64,000 nt of DNA from Prostheceraeus crozeri. Taxonomy: Eukaryota > Platyhelminthes > Polycladida > Euryleptidae. The notes below the pieces were generated by a model. The model was not told the origin of the DNA. It did not search any database and saw only the letters and a list, made by a program, of their open reading frames with translations. The first letter of the stretch is position 1, and each line of letters opens with the position of its first letter. Position numbers and translations under genes: made by a program. Below are positions 22,601 through 37,600 of this stretch, in pieces. The DNA lies in contig CAJQUW010008041.1 of NCBI GenBank assembly GCA_907163375.1, forward strand, positions 434,001 to 498,000, written 5' to 3'.

Positions 22601-25600
22601 ATCAAATGCTGTTGATTGAAAGATGCTTCAAGTCAAATGCTGTTGATTGAAAGATGCTTCAAATCAAATGCTGTTGATTGAAAGATGCTTCAAGACAAAT
22701 GCTGTTGATTGAAAGATGCTTCAAGTCAAATGCTGTTGATTGAAAGATGCTTCAAATCAAATGCTGTTGATTGACAGATGCTTCAAGTCAAATGCTGTTG
22801 ATTGAGAGATGCTTCAAATCAACTGCTGTTGATTGAAAGATGCTTCAAGTCAAATGCTGTTGATTGAAAGATGCTTCAAATCAAATGCTGTTGATTGAAA
22901 GATGCTTCAAATCAAATCAAACTGTTGATTGAGAGATGCTTCAAATCAAATACTGTTGATTGAAAGATGCTTCAAATCAAATGTTGCTGATTGAAAGATG
23001 CTTCAAATAAAAATGCTGTTGATTGAAAGATGCTTCAAATCAAATCAAACTGTTGATTGAGAGATGCTTCAAACCAAATGCTGTTGATTGAGAGATGCTT
23101 CAAATCAAATGCTGTTGATTGAAAGATGCTTCAAGTCAAATGCTGTTGATTGAGAGATGGTTCAAATCAAATGCTGTTGATTGAAAGATGCTTCAAATCA
23201 AATGCTGTTGATTGAGAGATGCTTCAAATCAAATGCTGTTGATTGAGAGATGCTTCAAATCAAATGCTGTTGAATGAGAGATGCTTCAAATCAAATGCTG
23301 TTGATTGAGAGATGGTTCAAATCAAATGCTGTTGATTGAAAGATCCTTCAAGTCAAATGCTGTTGATTGAGAGATGCTTCAAGTCAAATGCTGTTGATTG
23401 AGAGATGCTTCAAATCAAATGCTGTTGATTGAAAGATGCTTCAAATCAAATGCTGTTGATTGAAAGATGCTTCAAATCAAATCAAACTGTTGATTGAGAG
23501 ATGCTTCAAATCAAATGCTGTTGATTGAGAGATGCTTCAAATCAAATGCTGTTGATTGAAAGATGCTTCAAATCAAATGCTGTTGATTGAGAGATGCTTC
23601 AAATCAAATGCTGTTGATTGAGAGATGCTTCAAATCAAATGCTGTTGATTGAAAAATGCTTCAAATCAAATGCTGTTGATTGAGAGATGCTTCAAATCAA
23701 ATGCTGTTGATTGAGAGATGGTTCAAATCAAATGCTGTTGATTGAAAGATGCTTCAAGTCAAATGCTGTTGATTGAAAGATGCTTCAAATCAAATGCTGT
23801 TGATTGAAAGATGCTTCAAATCAAATGCTGTTGATTGAGAGATGCTTCAAATCAAATGCTGTTGATTGAAAGATGCTTCAAGTCAAATGCTGTCGATTGA
23901 AAGATGCTTCAAATCAAATGCTGTTGATTGAAAGATGATTCAAATCAAATCAAACTGTTGATTGAGAGATGCTTCAAATCAAATGCTGTTGATTGAAAGA
24001 TGCTTCAAATCAAATGTTGCTGATTGAAAGATGCTTCAAATCAAATGCTGTTGATTGAAAGATGCTTCAAATCAAATCAAACTGTTCATTGAGAGATGCT
24101 TCAAACCAAATGCTGTTGATTGAGAGATGGTTCAAATCAAATGCTGTTGATTGAAAGATGCTTCAAGTCAAATGCTGTTGATTGAGAGATGCTTCAAATC
24201 AAATGCTGTTGATTGAAAGATGCTTCAAGTCAAATGCTGTTGATTGAGAGATGCTTCAAATCAAATGCTGTTGAATGGGAGATGCTTCAAATCAAATGCT
24301 GTTGATTGAGAGATGCTTCAAATCAAATGCTGTTGAATGAGAGATGCTTCAAATCAAATGCTGTTGATTGAGAGATGCTTCAAATCAAATGCTGTTGATT
24401 GAAAGATGCTTCAAGTCAAATGCTGTTGATTGAGAGATGCTTCAAGTCAAATGCTGTTGATTGAGAGATGCTTCAAATCAAATGATGTTGATTGAAAGAT
24501 GCTTCAAATCAAATGCTGTTGATTGAAAGATGCCTCAAATAAAATGCTGTTGATTGAGAGATGGTTCAAATCAAATGCTGTTGATTGAGAGATGCTTCAA
24601 ATCAAATGCTGTTGATTGAAAGATGCTTCAAATCAAATGCTGTTGATTGAAAAATGCTTCAAATCAAATGCTGTTGATTGAGAGATGCTTCAAATCAAAT
24701 GCTGTTGATTGAGAGATGCTTCAAATCAAATGCTGTTGATTGAGAGATGCTTCAAATCAAATGCTGTTGATTGAAAGATGCTTCAAATCAAATGCTGTTG
24801 ATTGAAAGATGCTTCAAGTCAAATGCTGTTGATTGAGAGATGCTTCAAATCAAATGCTGTTGATTGAAAGATGCTTCAAATCAAATGCTGTTGATTGAAA
24901 GATGCTTCAAATCAAATCAAACTGTTGATTGAGAGATGCTTCAAATCAAATGCTGTTGACTGAAAGATGCTTCAAATCAAATATTACTGATTGAAAGATG
25001 CTTCAAATCAAATCAAACTGTTGATTGACAGATGCTTCAAACCAAATGCTGTTGATTGAGAGATGGTTCTAATCAAATGCTGTTGATTGAAAGATGCTTC
25101 AAGTCAAATGCTGTTGATTGAGAGATGGTTCAAATCAAATGCTGTTGATTGAAAGATGCTTCAAGTCAAATGCTGTTGATTGAGAGATGCTTCAAATCAA
25201 ATGCTGTTGAATGAGAGATGCTTCAAATCAAATGCTGTTCATTGAGAGATGCTTCAAATCAAATGCTGTTGAATGAGAGATGCTTCAAATCAAATGCTGT
25301 TGATTGAGAGATGCTTCAAATCAAATGCTGTTGATTGAAAGATCCTTCAAGTCAAATGCTGTTGATTGAGAGATGCTTCAAGTCAAATGCTGTTGATTGA
25401 GAGATGCTTCAAATCAAATGCTGTTGATTGAAAGATGCTTCAAATCAAATGCTGTTGATTGAAAGATGCCTCAAATCAAACTGTTGATTGAGAGATGCTT
25501 CAAATCAAATGCTGTTGATTGAGAGATGCTTCAAATCAAATGCTGTTGATTGAGAGATGCTTCAATTCAAATGCTGCTGATTGAGAGATGCTTCAAATCA

Positions 25601-28600
25601 AATGCTGTTGATTGAGAGATGGTTCAAATCAAATGCTGTTGATTGAAAGATGCTTCAAGTCAAATGCTGTTGATTGAGAGATGCTTCAAATCAAATGCTG
25701 TTGATTGACATATGCTTCAAGTCAAATGCTGTTGAGTGAAAGATGCTTCAAATCAAATGCTGTTGATTGAAAGATGCTTCAAGTCAAATGCTGTTGATTG
25801 AGAGATGCTTCAAATCAAATGCTGTTGATTGAAAGATGCTTCAAGTCAAATGCTGTTGATTGAAAGATGCTTCAAATCAAATGCTGTTGATTGAAAGATG
25901 CTTCAAATCAAATCAAACTGTTGATTGAGAGATGCTTCAAATCAAATGCTGTTGATTGAAAGATGCTTCAAATCAAATGCTGTCGATTGAAAGATGCTTC
26001 AAATCAAATGCTGTTGATTGAAAGATGCTTCAAATGAAATCAAACTGTTGATTGAAAGATGCTTCAAGTCAAATGCTGTTGATTGAAAGATGCTTCAAAT
26101 CAAATGCTGTTGAATGAGAGATGCTTCAAATCAAATGCTGTTGATTGAAAGATGCTTCAAATCAAATGCTGTTGAATGAGAGATGCTTCAAGTCAAATGC
26201 TGTTGATTGAGAGATGCTTCAAATCAAATGCTGTTGATTGAAAGATCCTTCAAGTCAAATGCTGTTGATTGAGAGATGCTTCAAGTCAAATGCTGTTGAT
26301 TGAGAGATGCTTCAAATCAAATGCTGTTGATTGAGAGATGCTTCAAATCAAATGCTGTTGATTGAAAGATGCTTCAAGTCAAATGCTGTTGATTGAGAGA
26401 TGGTTCAAATGAAATGCTGTTGATTGAAAGATGCTTCAAATCAAATGCTGTTGAATGAGAGATGCTTCAAATCAAATGCTGTTGATTGAGAGATGCTTCA
26501 AATCAAATGCTGTTGATTGAGAGATGCTTCAAATCAAATGCTGTTGATTGAGAGATGCTTCAAATCAAATGCTGTTGATTGAAAGATGCTTCAAGTCAAA
26601 TGTTGTTGATTGAGAGATGCTTCAAGTCAAATGCTGTTGATTGAGAGATGCTTCAAATCAAATGCTGTTGATTGAAAGATGCTTCAAATCAAATGCTGTT
26701 GATTGAAAGATGCCTCAAATCAAACTGTTGATTGAAAGATGCTTCAAATCAAATGCTGTTGATTGAGAGATGCTTCAAATCAAATGCTGTTGATTGAAAG
26801 ATGCTTCAAATCAAATGCTGTTGATTGAAAAATGCTTCAAATCAAATGCTGTTGATTGTGAGATGCTTCAAATCAAATGCTGTCGATTGAAAGATGCTTC
26901 AAATCAAATGCTGTTGATTGAAAGATGCTTCAAATCAAATCAAACTGTTGATTGAGAGATGCTTCAAATCAAATGCTGTTGATTGAAAGATGCTTCAAAT
27001 CAAATGCTGTCGATTGAAAGATGCTTCAAATCAAATGCTGTTGATTGAAAGATGCTTCAAATGAAATCAAACTGTTGATTGAAAGATGCTTCAAGTCAAA
27101 TGCTGTTGATTGAAAGATGCTTCAAATCAAATGCTGTTGAGTGAGAGATGCTTCAAATCAAATGCTGTTGATTGAGAGATGCTTCAAATCAAATGCTGTT
27201 GAATGAGAGATGCTTCAAATCAAATGCTGTTGATTGAGAGATGCTTCAAATCAAATGCTGTTGATTGAAAGATCCTTCAAGTCAAATGCTGTTGATTGAG
27301 AGATGCTTCAAGTCAAATGCTGTTGATTGAGAGATGCTTCAAATCAAATGCTGTTGATTGAGAGATGCTTCAAGTCAAATGCTGTTGATTGAAAGATGCT
27401 TCAAGTCAAATGCTGTTGATTGAGAGATGCTTCAAATCAAATGCTGTTGATTAAAAGATGCTTCAAATCAAATGCTGTTGAATGAGAGATGCTTCAAATC
27501 AAATGCTGTTGATTGAGAGATGCTTCAAATCAAATGCTGTTGATTGAGAGATGCTTCAAATCAAATGCTGTTGATTGAGAGATGGTTCAAATCAAATGCT
27601 GTTGATTGAAAGATGCTTCAAGTCAAATGCTGTTGATTGAGAGATGCTTCAAGTCAAATGCTGTTGATTGAGAGATGCTTCAAATCAAATGCTGTTGATT
27701 GAAAGATGCTTCAAATCAAATGCTGTTGATTGAAAGATGCCTCAAATCAAACTGTTGATTGAAAGATGCTTCAAATCAAATGCTGTTGATTGAGAGATGC
27801 TTCAAATCAAATGCTGTTGATTCAAAGATGCCTATAATATAAATTTGGAAATCTATGACAGAACCGCAGTCTTCTCTGGTTATTGGTCGTCATCACTCCG
27901 ATATGTGCAAAAGGGCTATAAACTTCACCTTTGATGTTCAAAAACACTTGGAATATGCACTTTCGTAAAAAAATTGTATTTTTGCTAGAAATCTCTGTTT
28001 TATGCATTTATCCAAAATGCATAGAGTCCGGGACTTGTTAATAACATTCTTTATAAGTAGTATTTACATAACATTTGAATCTCTAACTTTTAAATCAAAC
28101 CTTGAAGGAGAATGACAAGCACAAGAGAAAAACAAAGGGAAGAAGCAGAAAATAGAAGAAAGAAAAGTACTCTACTCGATGTCTATCGTATAATAGATGA
28201 TCATGATGCAATTCACAGATTCATTTTCAAAATACTTTTCTAAATAGATCGCAATTTTGACCTTTAGAATGTGAAGTCCAATTCGCGGATGTGTGGGCAA
28301 TCAGTGCACTATCGCATTCCAGTACCACAGTGGACGAATAAATCTTAAGAGATCATTCTCGCATCCATTAAGGATATTTTCACTTTTCCTGTGTGTGCTT
28401 CTCAGCAAGGTATACAACGCGGACTCATGTAGAGCAAACATGCCCTTGAGAACACTCACCAAATGCACGTGCCACGAAGCCGAGAGCGAATTGTGTGGCG
28501 AATAAGGAGAGGAACCAAGGAGCTGCGTAATAAGATGCTGAGACACCAAGATTCTCGAAGTGTTGATGCAAATCTTGAAGGTGATCGTGCACAAGCCGGG

Positions 28601-31600
28601 AGAATTGATAGAGACAAACCTAAGAATGAAGAGACTGCAAATCAGCGGAGTCATGGGTCAAGTGAATGAATGTACTTCCCTACCTGCAGATGGCCCATAT
28701 CAGGGGTAAAGAGTTGACGGTAATTCTTGATGTACATGATAAATTTCAGCGTGTCGAATGCATCTTGTTCTGACATCTGTAATAAATAATACATATCAAT
28801 CATACTACTATTATAAGCTCGCAAATCTATTCAGTAGCATCTTAAAATGTTATTTTAATGAAACAGGTGAATAAACAGTACATGAAGAGCGCGCTTACAT
28901 GCATCAGCAGAACTCCAACGATGAAACTGATTCCTTGACAATAACCTATTTCTTTATCATGAAGAGAATACGCCTTGAGGATGTTAAAAAGTGCGAGTTG
29001 GCCTCCATTCTCAGGATCCGCAAACATCGGATGAGTAGGGAAAGTGCGACCTGCAGTTCAAAAATGATAATTGTGACAAAGACAGAACTCATCAAAGTGA
29101 TGAATAATCCATGAAGATAAATTAAAGGGGAAGGAGTTGGAAGGGGTTTCAGATGCGAGTATAAAAATTCTGTTGATGAGCATGCACAAAATTTCATATC
29201 AACCGGATTGGGAAGATTTCAATCAGAACTTCAGCTGACGGATCAGATTCAGACGTCGTCACCCAGGTATTCTAGGGATTTAAAGGGAATGAAAAATAAC
29301 AAGCTGCAATTTCGACCAATACTCCTGTTAACCCATTGACGCTAACAACACACAAGATTTCCTGCGTATGTTTTTTATCTAAATATTCACGCAATAAACT
29401 GACACCTTTATTCATGATAGTCGTTTAGGTGGCTCAGTATCAAAATAGCGAAAACGTATTGCATAATCTTAAAAAGTTCTCGAGAAATCCAGTCTATATA
29501 GTTTATTAAATGTAATTGGATTAGTAAACAATACCCAGTATCAATGCCACTCAGAAGGATATGAATTTCTTTTATGCATGTACCTTGCACAATGTATATG
29601 AAATATATTCTCTAAAAACCCATTATGTACGAGACAGCCCTGGCATAACGGCGACTGAGTTCATTTGAAATGTATTGTTCGCTAATCGGTCTAGTCATTC
29701 GTTTAAAGCCACATATTTCGTCTTTCTCCTTTTTGTTGGTGCTCCAAAGTCCAGTTGACTCATTTTGATGTTTGACATTTTCTCCTCAACGAATGCATGC
29801 GTGATCTTGAGGATATTTGGTTAGTAAATACTTATAATATGATATGGTCATTTAAGTTATCAATTAATCAAGCAAACATAACTTCTCGAGGACTTCTTAA
29901 GATTGTGCAATACGTTTTCGCCATTTTGAGATTCACTGTTATGAGACGACCTCGTTTAGGTAGGGTTACGACGAATTCTAGACTAATCTGATATTTTGTA
30001 GCCAAAATTTTCTGTATCACAAAATTGGATAATAATCATTCTCTAATGGTGCAAATAAGTTTACAAAAGTTTACTATCTCGCACGATCATCGATGCAACT
30101 TCGAAGTTTTTTATACAAGGTTTTTAAAATGCATGCTCTCCAACTGTTTGAGTGATAAATGAAACATGCATACAAGTAAATATCAGTCGACAGCCATAAG
30201 ATACTCAAGTTGATTTAGCAAAACACATGAAATCCTGCATGGTATATGTTATTAAACTTCAAAATGCATTTGATAAGCTATAGGAAGTATTTCTTAAAAA
30301 CTCATTAATGCGCTTAAAATGAATATTTGGAGTTGGACATTAACTCATTCACACATACTGCTTCTTTTAAGCAACATTTTGATCCGCATTTTTTGAGACG
30401 CTGATCAAAAACGGCACAAATCTATATATAAAATAAAGAGGAGATCAATGAGATTCCAATGTACCACTCCCAGACTCGTGCGATCCCTAGAACGCCCGCA
30501 AATTGAATCTGAAAAATTTTATGTTTCAAAGGATAAACTTTCATTTTGAAAATTGCTTCATGCATCAATGGGTTAATCGGTCGATGTAAACTAAGGCAAT
30601 TAACTAAGTTAAGTAGTTCTTATTCAATTGCATCGTTAGCAATAAGTTGAACGAAAAGCCGTGCTATTATTCATGAACAATTTATTTACGCGAATTCTAT
30701 TCAACTTAAGATGACAATAACAATGACTATATTTCTGCGAAGAAGTCAAGTGACCTGACCTGCATATCAGGCAACGCAATCTGCATTCTCTGATGACAGT
30801 TCGATACATCATTCAATTCTGATTGTTATATAAGCTCAACACTGACATAGTATATGGATGCCTAGCATAGGCTAGTTTTCTATTGGTCCGGGAGCCAGAA
30901 CGAGTTTCTGCAAGGAACGAGACCTAAAGTGAGACTTTCATTGAGTGATATACAACATATACCTGCTACGACTGTGCGCGTCTGCCGGGCTCTAGCTAGT
31001 TTCTCTTCTTGTCAGACAGAATTAAAGAGAAACACATGTTAAGCTAATGGCCGCAGATTACAAGTTTTGACTAGAAAGAAATATTCTATGTTTTCTCTGA
31101 GAACAAAGCCCAGTCATGATTTTTGACATGGAATATCTTCTGGACATTTCCTATCATGTTCATGCAACCCTGTCTATGAAACTAAACACATTCAGATTTG
31201 GCGAGCCTCCTAATGTCGGCAAACACTGGCATTTTGAGCATCTTATTCTTTGACCGCATTCTCGGATACATCGCCGATCAGAAACATGAAAACAATACAT
31301 GCACATCATAGGAAATGACCTGAAGACATTCCATGTCAAAAATTACGATTCCAGACTTCACATTTCTACTTGATCAGAAAAAACATAGAAAATCCAAAGC
31401 CTTCAATCTGCGTCTCATTGGATTGATCCTGTCTGACGAGCGAAGGAACCAAACAGAACTCGACAGACTCGTGGATTGGTAGTAGTCATGGGATGTACAT
31501 CTTTCTGTGAAAGTCTCATTTTTGGCATGGACTCGCTCTGGCTGCCGGACTCTACACTACAATCTGCATGATGAAACCTGTGACTTCAGTGACAGACACC

Positions 31601-34600
31601 ACGAATAGCCAAAGATTCAATGTTCGAGCCTTCGAGATAACATTAATCAAAACATAGGGTGTCAGAAATAGCGTCTTCGAACAAGTCCATGTGTGTTCAT
31701 CCATTTTCTATAAATCTTAATTGCATGGCAGAAGGTAAATGACATTTTATAGCAAGTTTCTATTACTGACAATGATGTCCATTATCACACTACCAAGGTT
31801 TAACTGCATGCAACTCTCTGTAAGTAACTGGGATAACAAAAAGATAACTGCAACTATAGCAATGATAAACACAAACTTTTAAAGTTCAATTTCACCTAAA
31901 ACTCGAGGTAGAGTTACTGCAGCAATCGGGACTCCCTGGAATAAGAATGATACAGCATTATCGGAGTTCAAGGTATTGCCAAATGATTGTAGGCCTTGTC
32001 TGGGCCCCCGTGACTTCGGCAGTGCTGACAAAGTCCTAATGAAAACCCGGATCTGACTTGGTCAACCTACATGTACGTAACAAACATTTCCGGAGTTCCC
32101 TGAGGTATCCTCCTCGTACCTTTAATGTTTGAAATGGCTGCGTCCTTCACATGGATGTCTTCACGGCCAAAAATGCTCATTTCCAAGTCGATGACAGTGC
32201 TATCATAACTCTGACGGACGTCCTGTCCATCGTGGCATATTGACTGCAAAGTGCCGAAAGATCGCACATTTTGGCGTGTATGTCTGCATGTGTATTTCCC
32301 GGAACTGACTGCCTATTGCTCTGTAGCAATGTCATTTCATTGTATTATTTCACTAGCGTTACAGGTTGCGAAGCTATTCCCTTCCAAGCAAAGGAAAATT
32401 CTTAATTCTACGCACGGCAGTGTGCGATGTATTGTTTCAGAAAAATTCATCAATTAGAAAATGAAGATGACATGGTAACAAAGACCAAGTTGATCTAAAC
32501 CACAGCATGAGATTGACAATGGCAAAACACTGGCTCCATCCAGCGATGCGAAGTAGCGTACGTGTACTAATATTAGCATGATTTTATGGATGGATTATCA
32601 GAACTATGTAGAAGTTAAAAGTTATAACAAATTAAAATCATGGATGTCTCAGTTTTGGAACAATATCAAAATATGTGTTGAGGGGTTCAACGAGCCCATC
32701 CACTAATAAAGTCATTTAATGTATGACTTTGGCGGTCTCGACCTTGTCGTGCATCAATTTGCTCCTGACAGCCCTTCAACAGGAGCATGGAAGCTTGTGG
32801 TTGTGACAAGACGAAAACACACGCATTTTCTCATCGACCAGGTGAATCATTGAATTCATTCAAAATCCTGCCTCACTTACCAACATCGATGATGATGGCG
32901 TGTTGGTGGACAGTCAGTTGTCGGATCAGCTCTGAGTAGGCCATGTCTGCATCTTCTTCGAGGATGGTAGTGTTCGGTTCGCTGTCTCTGATCCGACGCC
33001 AGGCATCCGCGCGACAACCACGAGGCACTCCCGCCTTCACAGCGTCCAGCAGCTCCACTCTGGAGACATCGCCCCGCATTTCGTTCCATCTGTGAGCAGC
33101 CTGGCCAGAGGACACATCCTCGTACGCTTGGAGACCAATCAGCAACAAATGCGAATCGGCACTGTCTGTAAGAAGAAAAGAAACATTTCTCCATACTACT
33201 TGTTATCGATTTGAGGACTATAACATGGCCAAATAGGAATATATTCTCTCAAATCGAGTGAATCACGAGATAGGTCCGCAATCGACTTGGTTATGTGGCT
33301 GACGTTAAATCTTGTTTTATTTGATGATTGACTAGCTTGAGAAAGCTGCTGTTGAGAAGTTCGAGAAGCTTTGCAATCAGGACTTATTGTTTGAAGCTAA
33401 ATTCTCTCAATTAGAGCATATTCAGGGTGTTTAAGAACTCTCTTGAAACATTTCTCGTTTTTTCCGGTCAATCTAGGCTCAGTTTCCCGGCTTTTTTACG
33501 GATATCTTTTCAAAAACAAATGGTTTTAAAATATCAAAAATGTTACTTTCAACGACCTATTGTCCTCGAAGATGTAATCAGTGAACAATTTCCACTAACT
33601 GATGCATATAAATAAAAACCAGGTGAAGCAAAAAACGTTATTCAAGAAAAAAAGTTTGCAGACATAGAGAGTTATCGACTATCTTCAACCCTACCCGAAC
33701 ACCTTTCTATGTCTCCTGTACGTCAAGATGTCTATGGTTTCAGGAGTTCATAGAAATCTGATTCACATTAACATCAAATAATCTCAATAGTTCTGCCAAC
33801 AACTCGATCTGTGGCTCAACATTGAGAAATCTCGTTTCGATTTGAAACCTCTCAACTTGCTGTACTCACTGGAATGAAGTGCCGCATGATTCTGCTTCTC
33901 CATACGAATCAGCATTCGAATCTCTGAAATGGCCTTGCGCCACAGCGCGCGATAACGGTCCCTGGATCGCTGAATCTTCCTCAGTCGTGACAGACGAATC
34001 GTTGAAGAGCCGAGAGACGTGGAGAGATCATCGTCCGATTCATTGCCTGTTGGGAGAAGAATGTCATGAGTAGAGCTGTACAAGTCCGCGACGAGCGGCC
34101 GAATATCTCAGAGCAATTTTAGCCAAAATGATCTGCGTGACTAGTAAATAGATGCTTCTGATTCCTAGAGAAATCGATAGGTAGAAAGTAGCTTGAGAAA
34201 ATTTGTAGGATAATTGTCAAGCAAGGCTATCCATTAATATTGCATCCATAAAACCTGGACAATTTAGAAGATTGTCATGCTTTAATCAAGATCTCAACGG
34301 CAAGGATAAATAAATGTCTTCTTGAATTACCAGTGCTGCCACTCAGATATTTAGAAAATCCCACGAAGGCGTACTAAACGAAATGCGTTGCATGTACCGC
34401 TACATCTACTTTACAAGACAAGGTTTCCGGTGTAGAAAAAGATTCTTCAATTTTCCCTGACGAGTTCTCACTCATCACAACCACATGTACACGCATGTGT
34501 AGGCTGTGTGGTGGTTGGAGTTATTGATGCTAATAACATAACAAAATGGAACTGCACGAATGTTGCTACTAATACCTACTGAATGTGACCCTATTACTAA

Positions 34601-37600
34601 AATCGAAATTTCTTCCGATGATGGGCCAATTGTTAACAGAGGCAGTCGTGAATCAATGCTACATATAAAGCTAAATTCGTGACGTAAAAAATTTGGAGAT
34701 TGAACGAAGCAATGCTTCAGGAGTACAAAAACACATTAAAATCAAGAAAGTCATTCGTGCCTTAACTGAATGTTAGTAGTACGGCGTCTGCTGATTTGAC
34801 AAGCATAGAAAAAGATGAAGACAATGAATAACATATCTTCATGCGAAGTTAATTCGATCAATTATTTTCACGTAAACTGCAATGAACGAATGTGCTCTAC
34901 TCTCCCCTACTGTATATTCTCATGGAAAATAGGAAACCATGCAACATTCATGATACGATACTAAATTATGTAATATTCCTTGACATCATTAAAAATAGTC
35001 AAATAATTTCACGTTTTAGCTTAAGGAACTAATATTAATTCTCTTACACACCTGGTAGATTCTAGATAGCGTAATCCCGCTGTGTTAGCTAGATCTGGTA
35101 TTTTGATTGGAAACAGATCTGTCCTCTTATCATCTGAATGGGCAGACTGTTAAATAGAGTCTTTTCAATATATAAGTGACAAACATAATTTGAACAGAAC
35201 GACTTACTCGACAATTCATTCCACATGAGGAGATGAGAAGCGTTGCTTGTCCTTCTAGTAAGTATTTTTAAAATTTTTCGACATTTTAGGATATAATAAT
35301 GTTCTTTTAAATCATATTATGTACCTATTGAAAATTAACTAGTCGTCAGCTTGTTTCTTTAAAATTTTGTTACCTTGACGCACTTTGCTACGTTGAATTA
35401 CAGATCATATACAAGTATCATCACAATTTCCGTTCACGCAACTCTTCAAAATCCCGCGCATTTCACGCAGAAATAAATGTTTTCACACACTGCGTTCTTG
35501 GTATTAGTAGTTTGGCATGACAGTTAACGCTATGTTATATTGTGTGATGAAGCCATCTGATTGGAGTACACAGATTCCTCAATTGAGGACTTATGTCGCT
35601 CTGTCGCCGGTCATTCGCGAACATGCTGTATGCGCACCGGCCACACAGTAGACTTTTCAGGCTACATCTCGGCCATGTTTTAACCAATAGTATTACGAGT
35701 CGACGGCTCGGCTAGTAACGTGCAGCTCGGCGTGAATCCATCATCACACTAAGAAGGACTTACTGTCATACATGACTGTCTCCGGCCTCTTCGGCGTGCT
35801 GACGACTGAGGAGAAGATTTTGTATCGCATCGAATGCCGGCGAACTCCGGAACACATTTGGTTCATTGTTCCTCCGCTTGCACTTCGCCGTCGTCTGAAG
35901 ATGGAGCTGATATCAAACGATTCATATTCCTAGCTAATTAAAAGTTGCTCTTACTCTATGGCTTGTTCGTCCAGCTGATTGTCCCCAGATTTGTGATTCC
36001 GTCTCGTTGGAATTTCGTGAGAAGTGACCGGACTTTCTTCCAAGGTTGAGCATCGCGGTTTCAGTATGCGTGGCGGCTTCTCTACACCAGCAGTTCCGTT
36101 TTCAGGGAATTGAAACTGACTGGCCTCAGCGGGCAGTGGAGAGGTAACATCTGGCGGGACTCGATAAACCTGCAAATGATTTTAATTTCATCAAAAAATA
36201 TAGAAGAACATGTTGCATACTACTTATAATGCACGACATGGGTAGCATATAAGAATAATAATAATGCAACAGAAGGAATGCTACTTTTTACAACAAGTTG
36301 TATTTTGAACTCTGACGCAATGTGACTCTTGAATCAGATACACGATCAGTGTAAAAACGAATAAATTACAGGCGTGAAATGGCAACGACGCATAATATTC
36401 AATCGTAACTCTAAAAGATAACCATCAATTCAATGTGCAGGTCAGCAACGGGTGACGTCAACCAGACAGTGAGTGTATGATCGGTTGCGGTGAATGACTT
36501 TTTAAACATATCCAAACAGACGACAGATGGGTGTGATAAATATTATTTGCAGCACAATAATGGATAGTGACATTACAGACATCAAAATTCTCGGATAACT
36601 TATTGTAGCATGAAAAGTTGAGGCAGCTGGCGCCGTCTCAACATTCTGTCATTATTATTTATTGGAGACAACCACTTCTTTCTTCGGTATATTGCAATAT
36701 ATGGTTCTAAAAGATCCATGACATCTAAACTCAAACTTGAGCGCACATCGGAGAGCAGAATGGCAATTTACGAGAGGTTCATATTGCGAATCATTCAGAA
36801 CCATAAACTGTCATGACTAATGCACGGTTATGGGCTTAGACTTCTCTATGGTGCATAGACTTCAAACAGGCCTCCCAACGCTCCTAGTCCATGAAAACAT
36901 AGGAAAAATAGGAAGGAAATCTTCATAAAAAGATTAGAGAAAACAGGGTGGAAAACAAAGGTTTTATGCCATTTATGATCTGTATTTCCAAAAGTAATTG
37001 AATGGAATGTAATTAAAATGCACATAGTCTTGAGTGCAATCAAAGCGAAAGTTCAAATAGATAATTGAATGTATTCAATTGTGAAACACCAGTGATTCGA
37101 TAGGAATTTCTATTCAATTAACAATGTAGAAAAGTTGATATGAAAAATATCTATCAAATAACACAAAAAATATTACGCATCAATTCCAGATAGAAAAACA
37201 AGAAAATTCGGGTTATAGCTATTTTCTTGGTAATGCTTAGAGGATAATTTGGTAAAACTATCATAGATAGAAAGGTATCATTAACAAAGATATGCCCGAG
37301 GGCATATCTATGTTAATGATACCGAGATATCAATGATACATTTGCCAAATTATCCTTTAAGCAATTTAGAGAATGTCTGTCTTATTTATATGCATTTGCA
37401 AGAATTACCAAGGGATTTCTTACAATCTAATAACTGAAATTTTGTTTATGGTATTCAAACTTGTATGGTAAACTTGTATTCAAACTTGTTTATGGTATTG
37501 AAACATGTCTCTATCTAACGAATTGTTTGATGATGAAGATTTTAACACACTTGACGAATTTTTGGCGAATTACGATTTTTCAACGAATACAACTTCAACA

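Noticed and set aside
22120-27833. Regular 31-base repeats that resemble a CRISPR array
   Set aside because: Units run head to tail with no unique spacers, vary among themselves, and lie in an intron of an animal gene.
28301-28654. 117-codon minus-strand open frame and the 68-codon plus-strand frame opposite it
   Set aside because: Both are shadows of the true RabGAP exon at 28460-28619, which reads in another minus frame with AAPWF.
32877-33194. 105-codon minus-strand open frame rich in Arg and Cys
   Set aside because: Shadow of the RabGAP exon at 32881-33165, which matches the TBC domain in a different frame.
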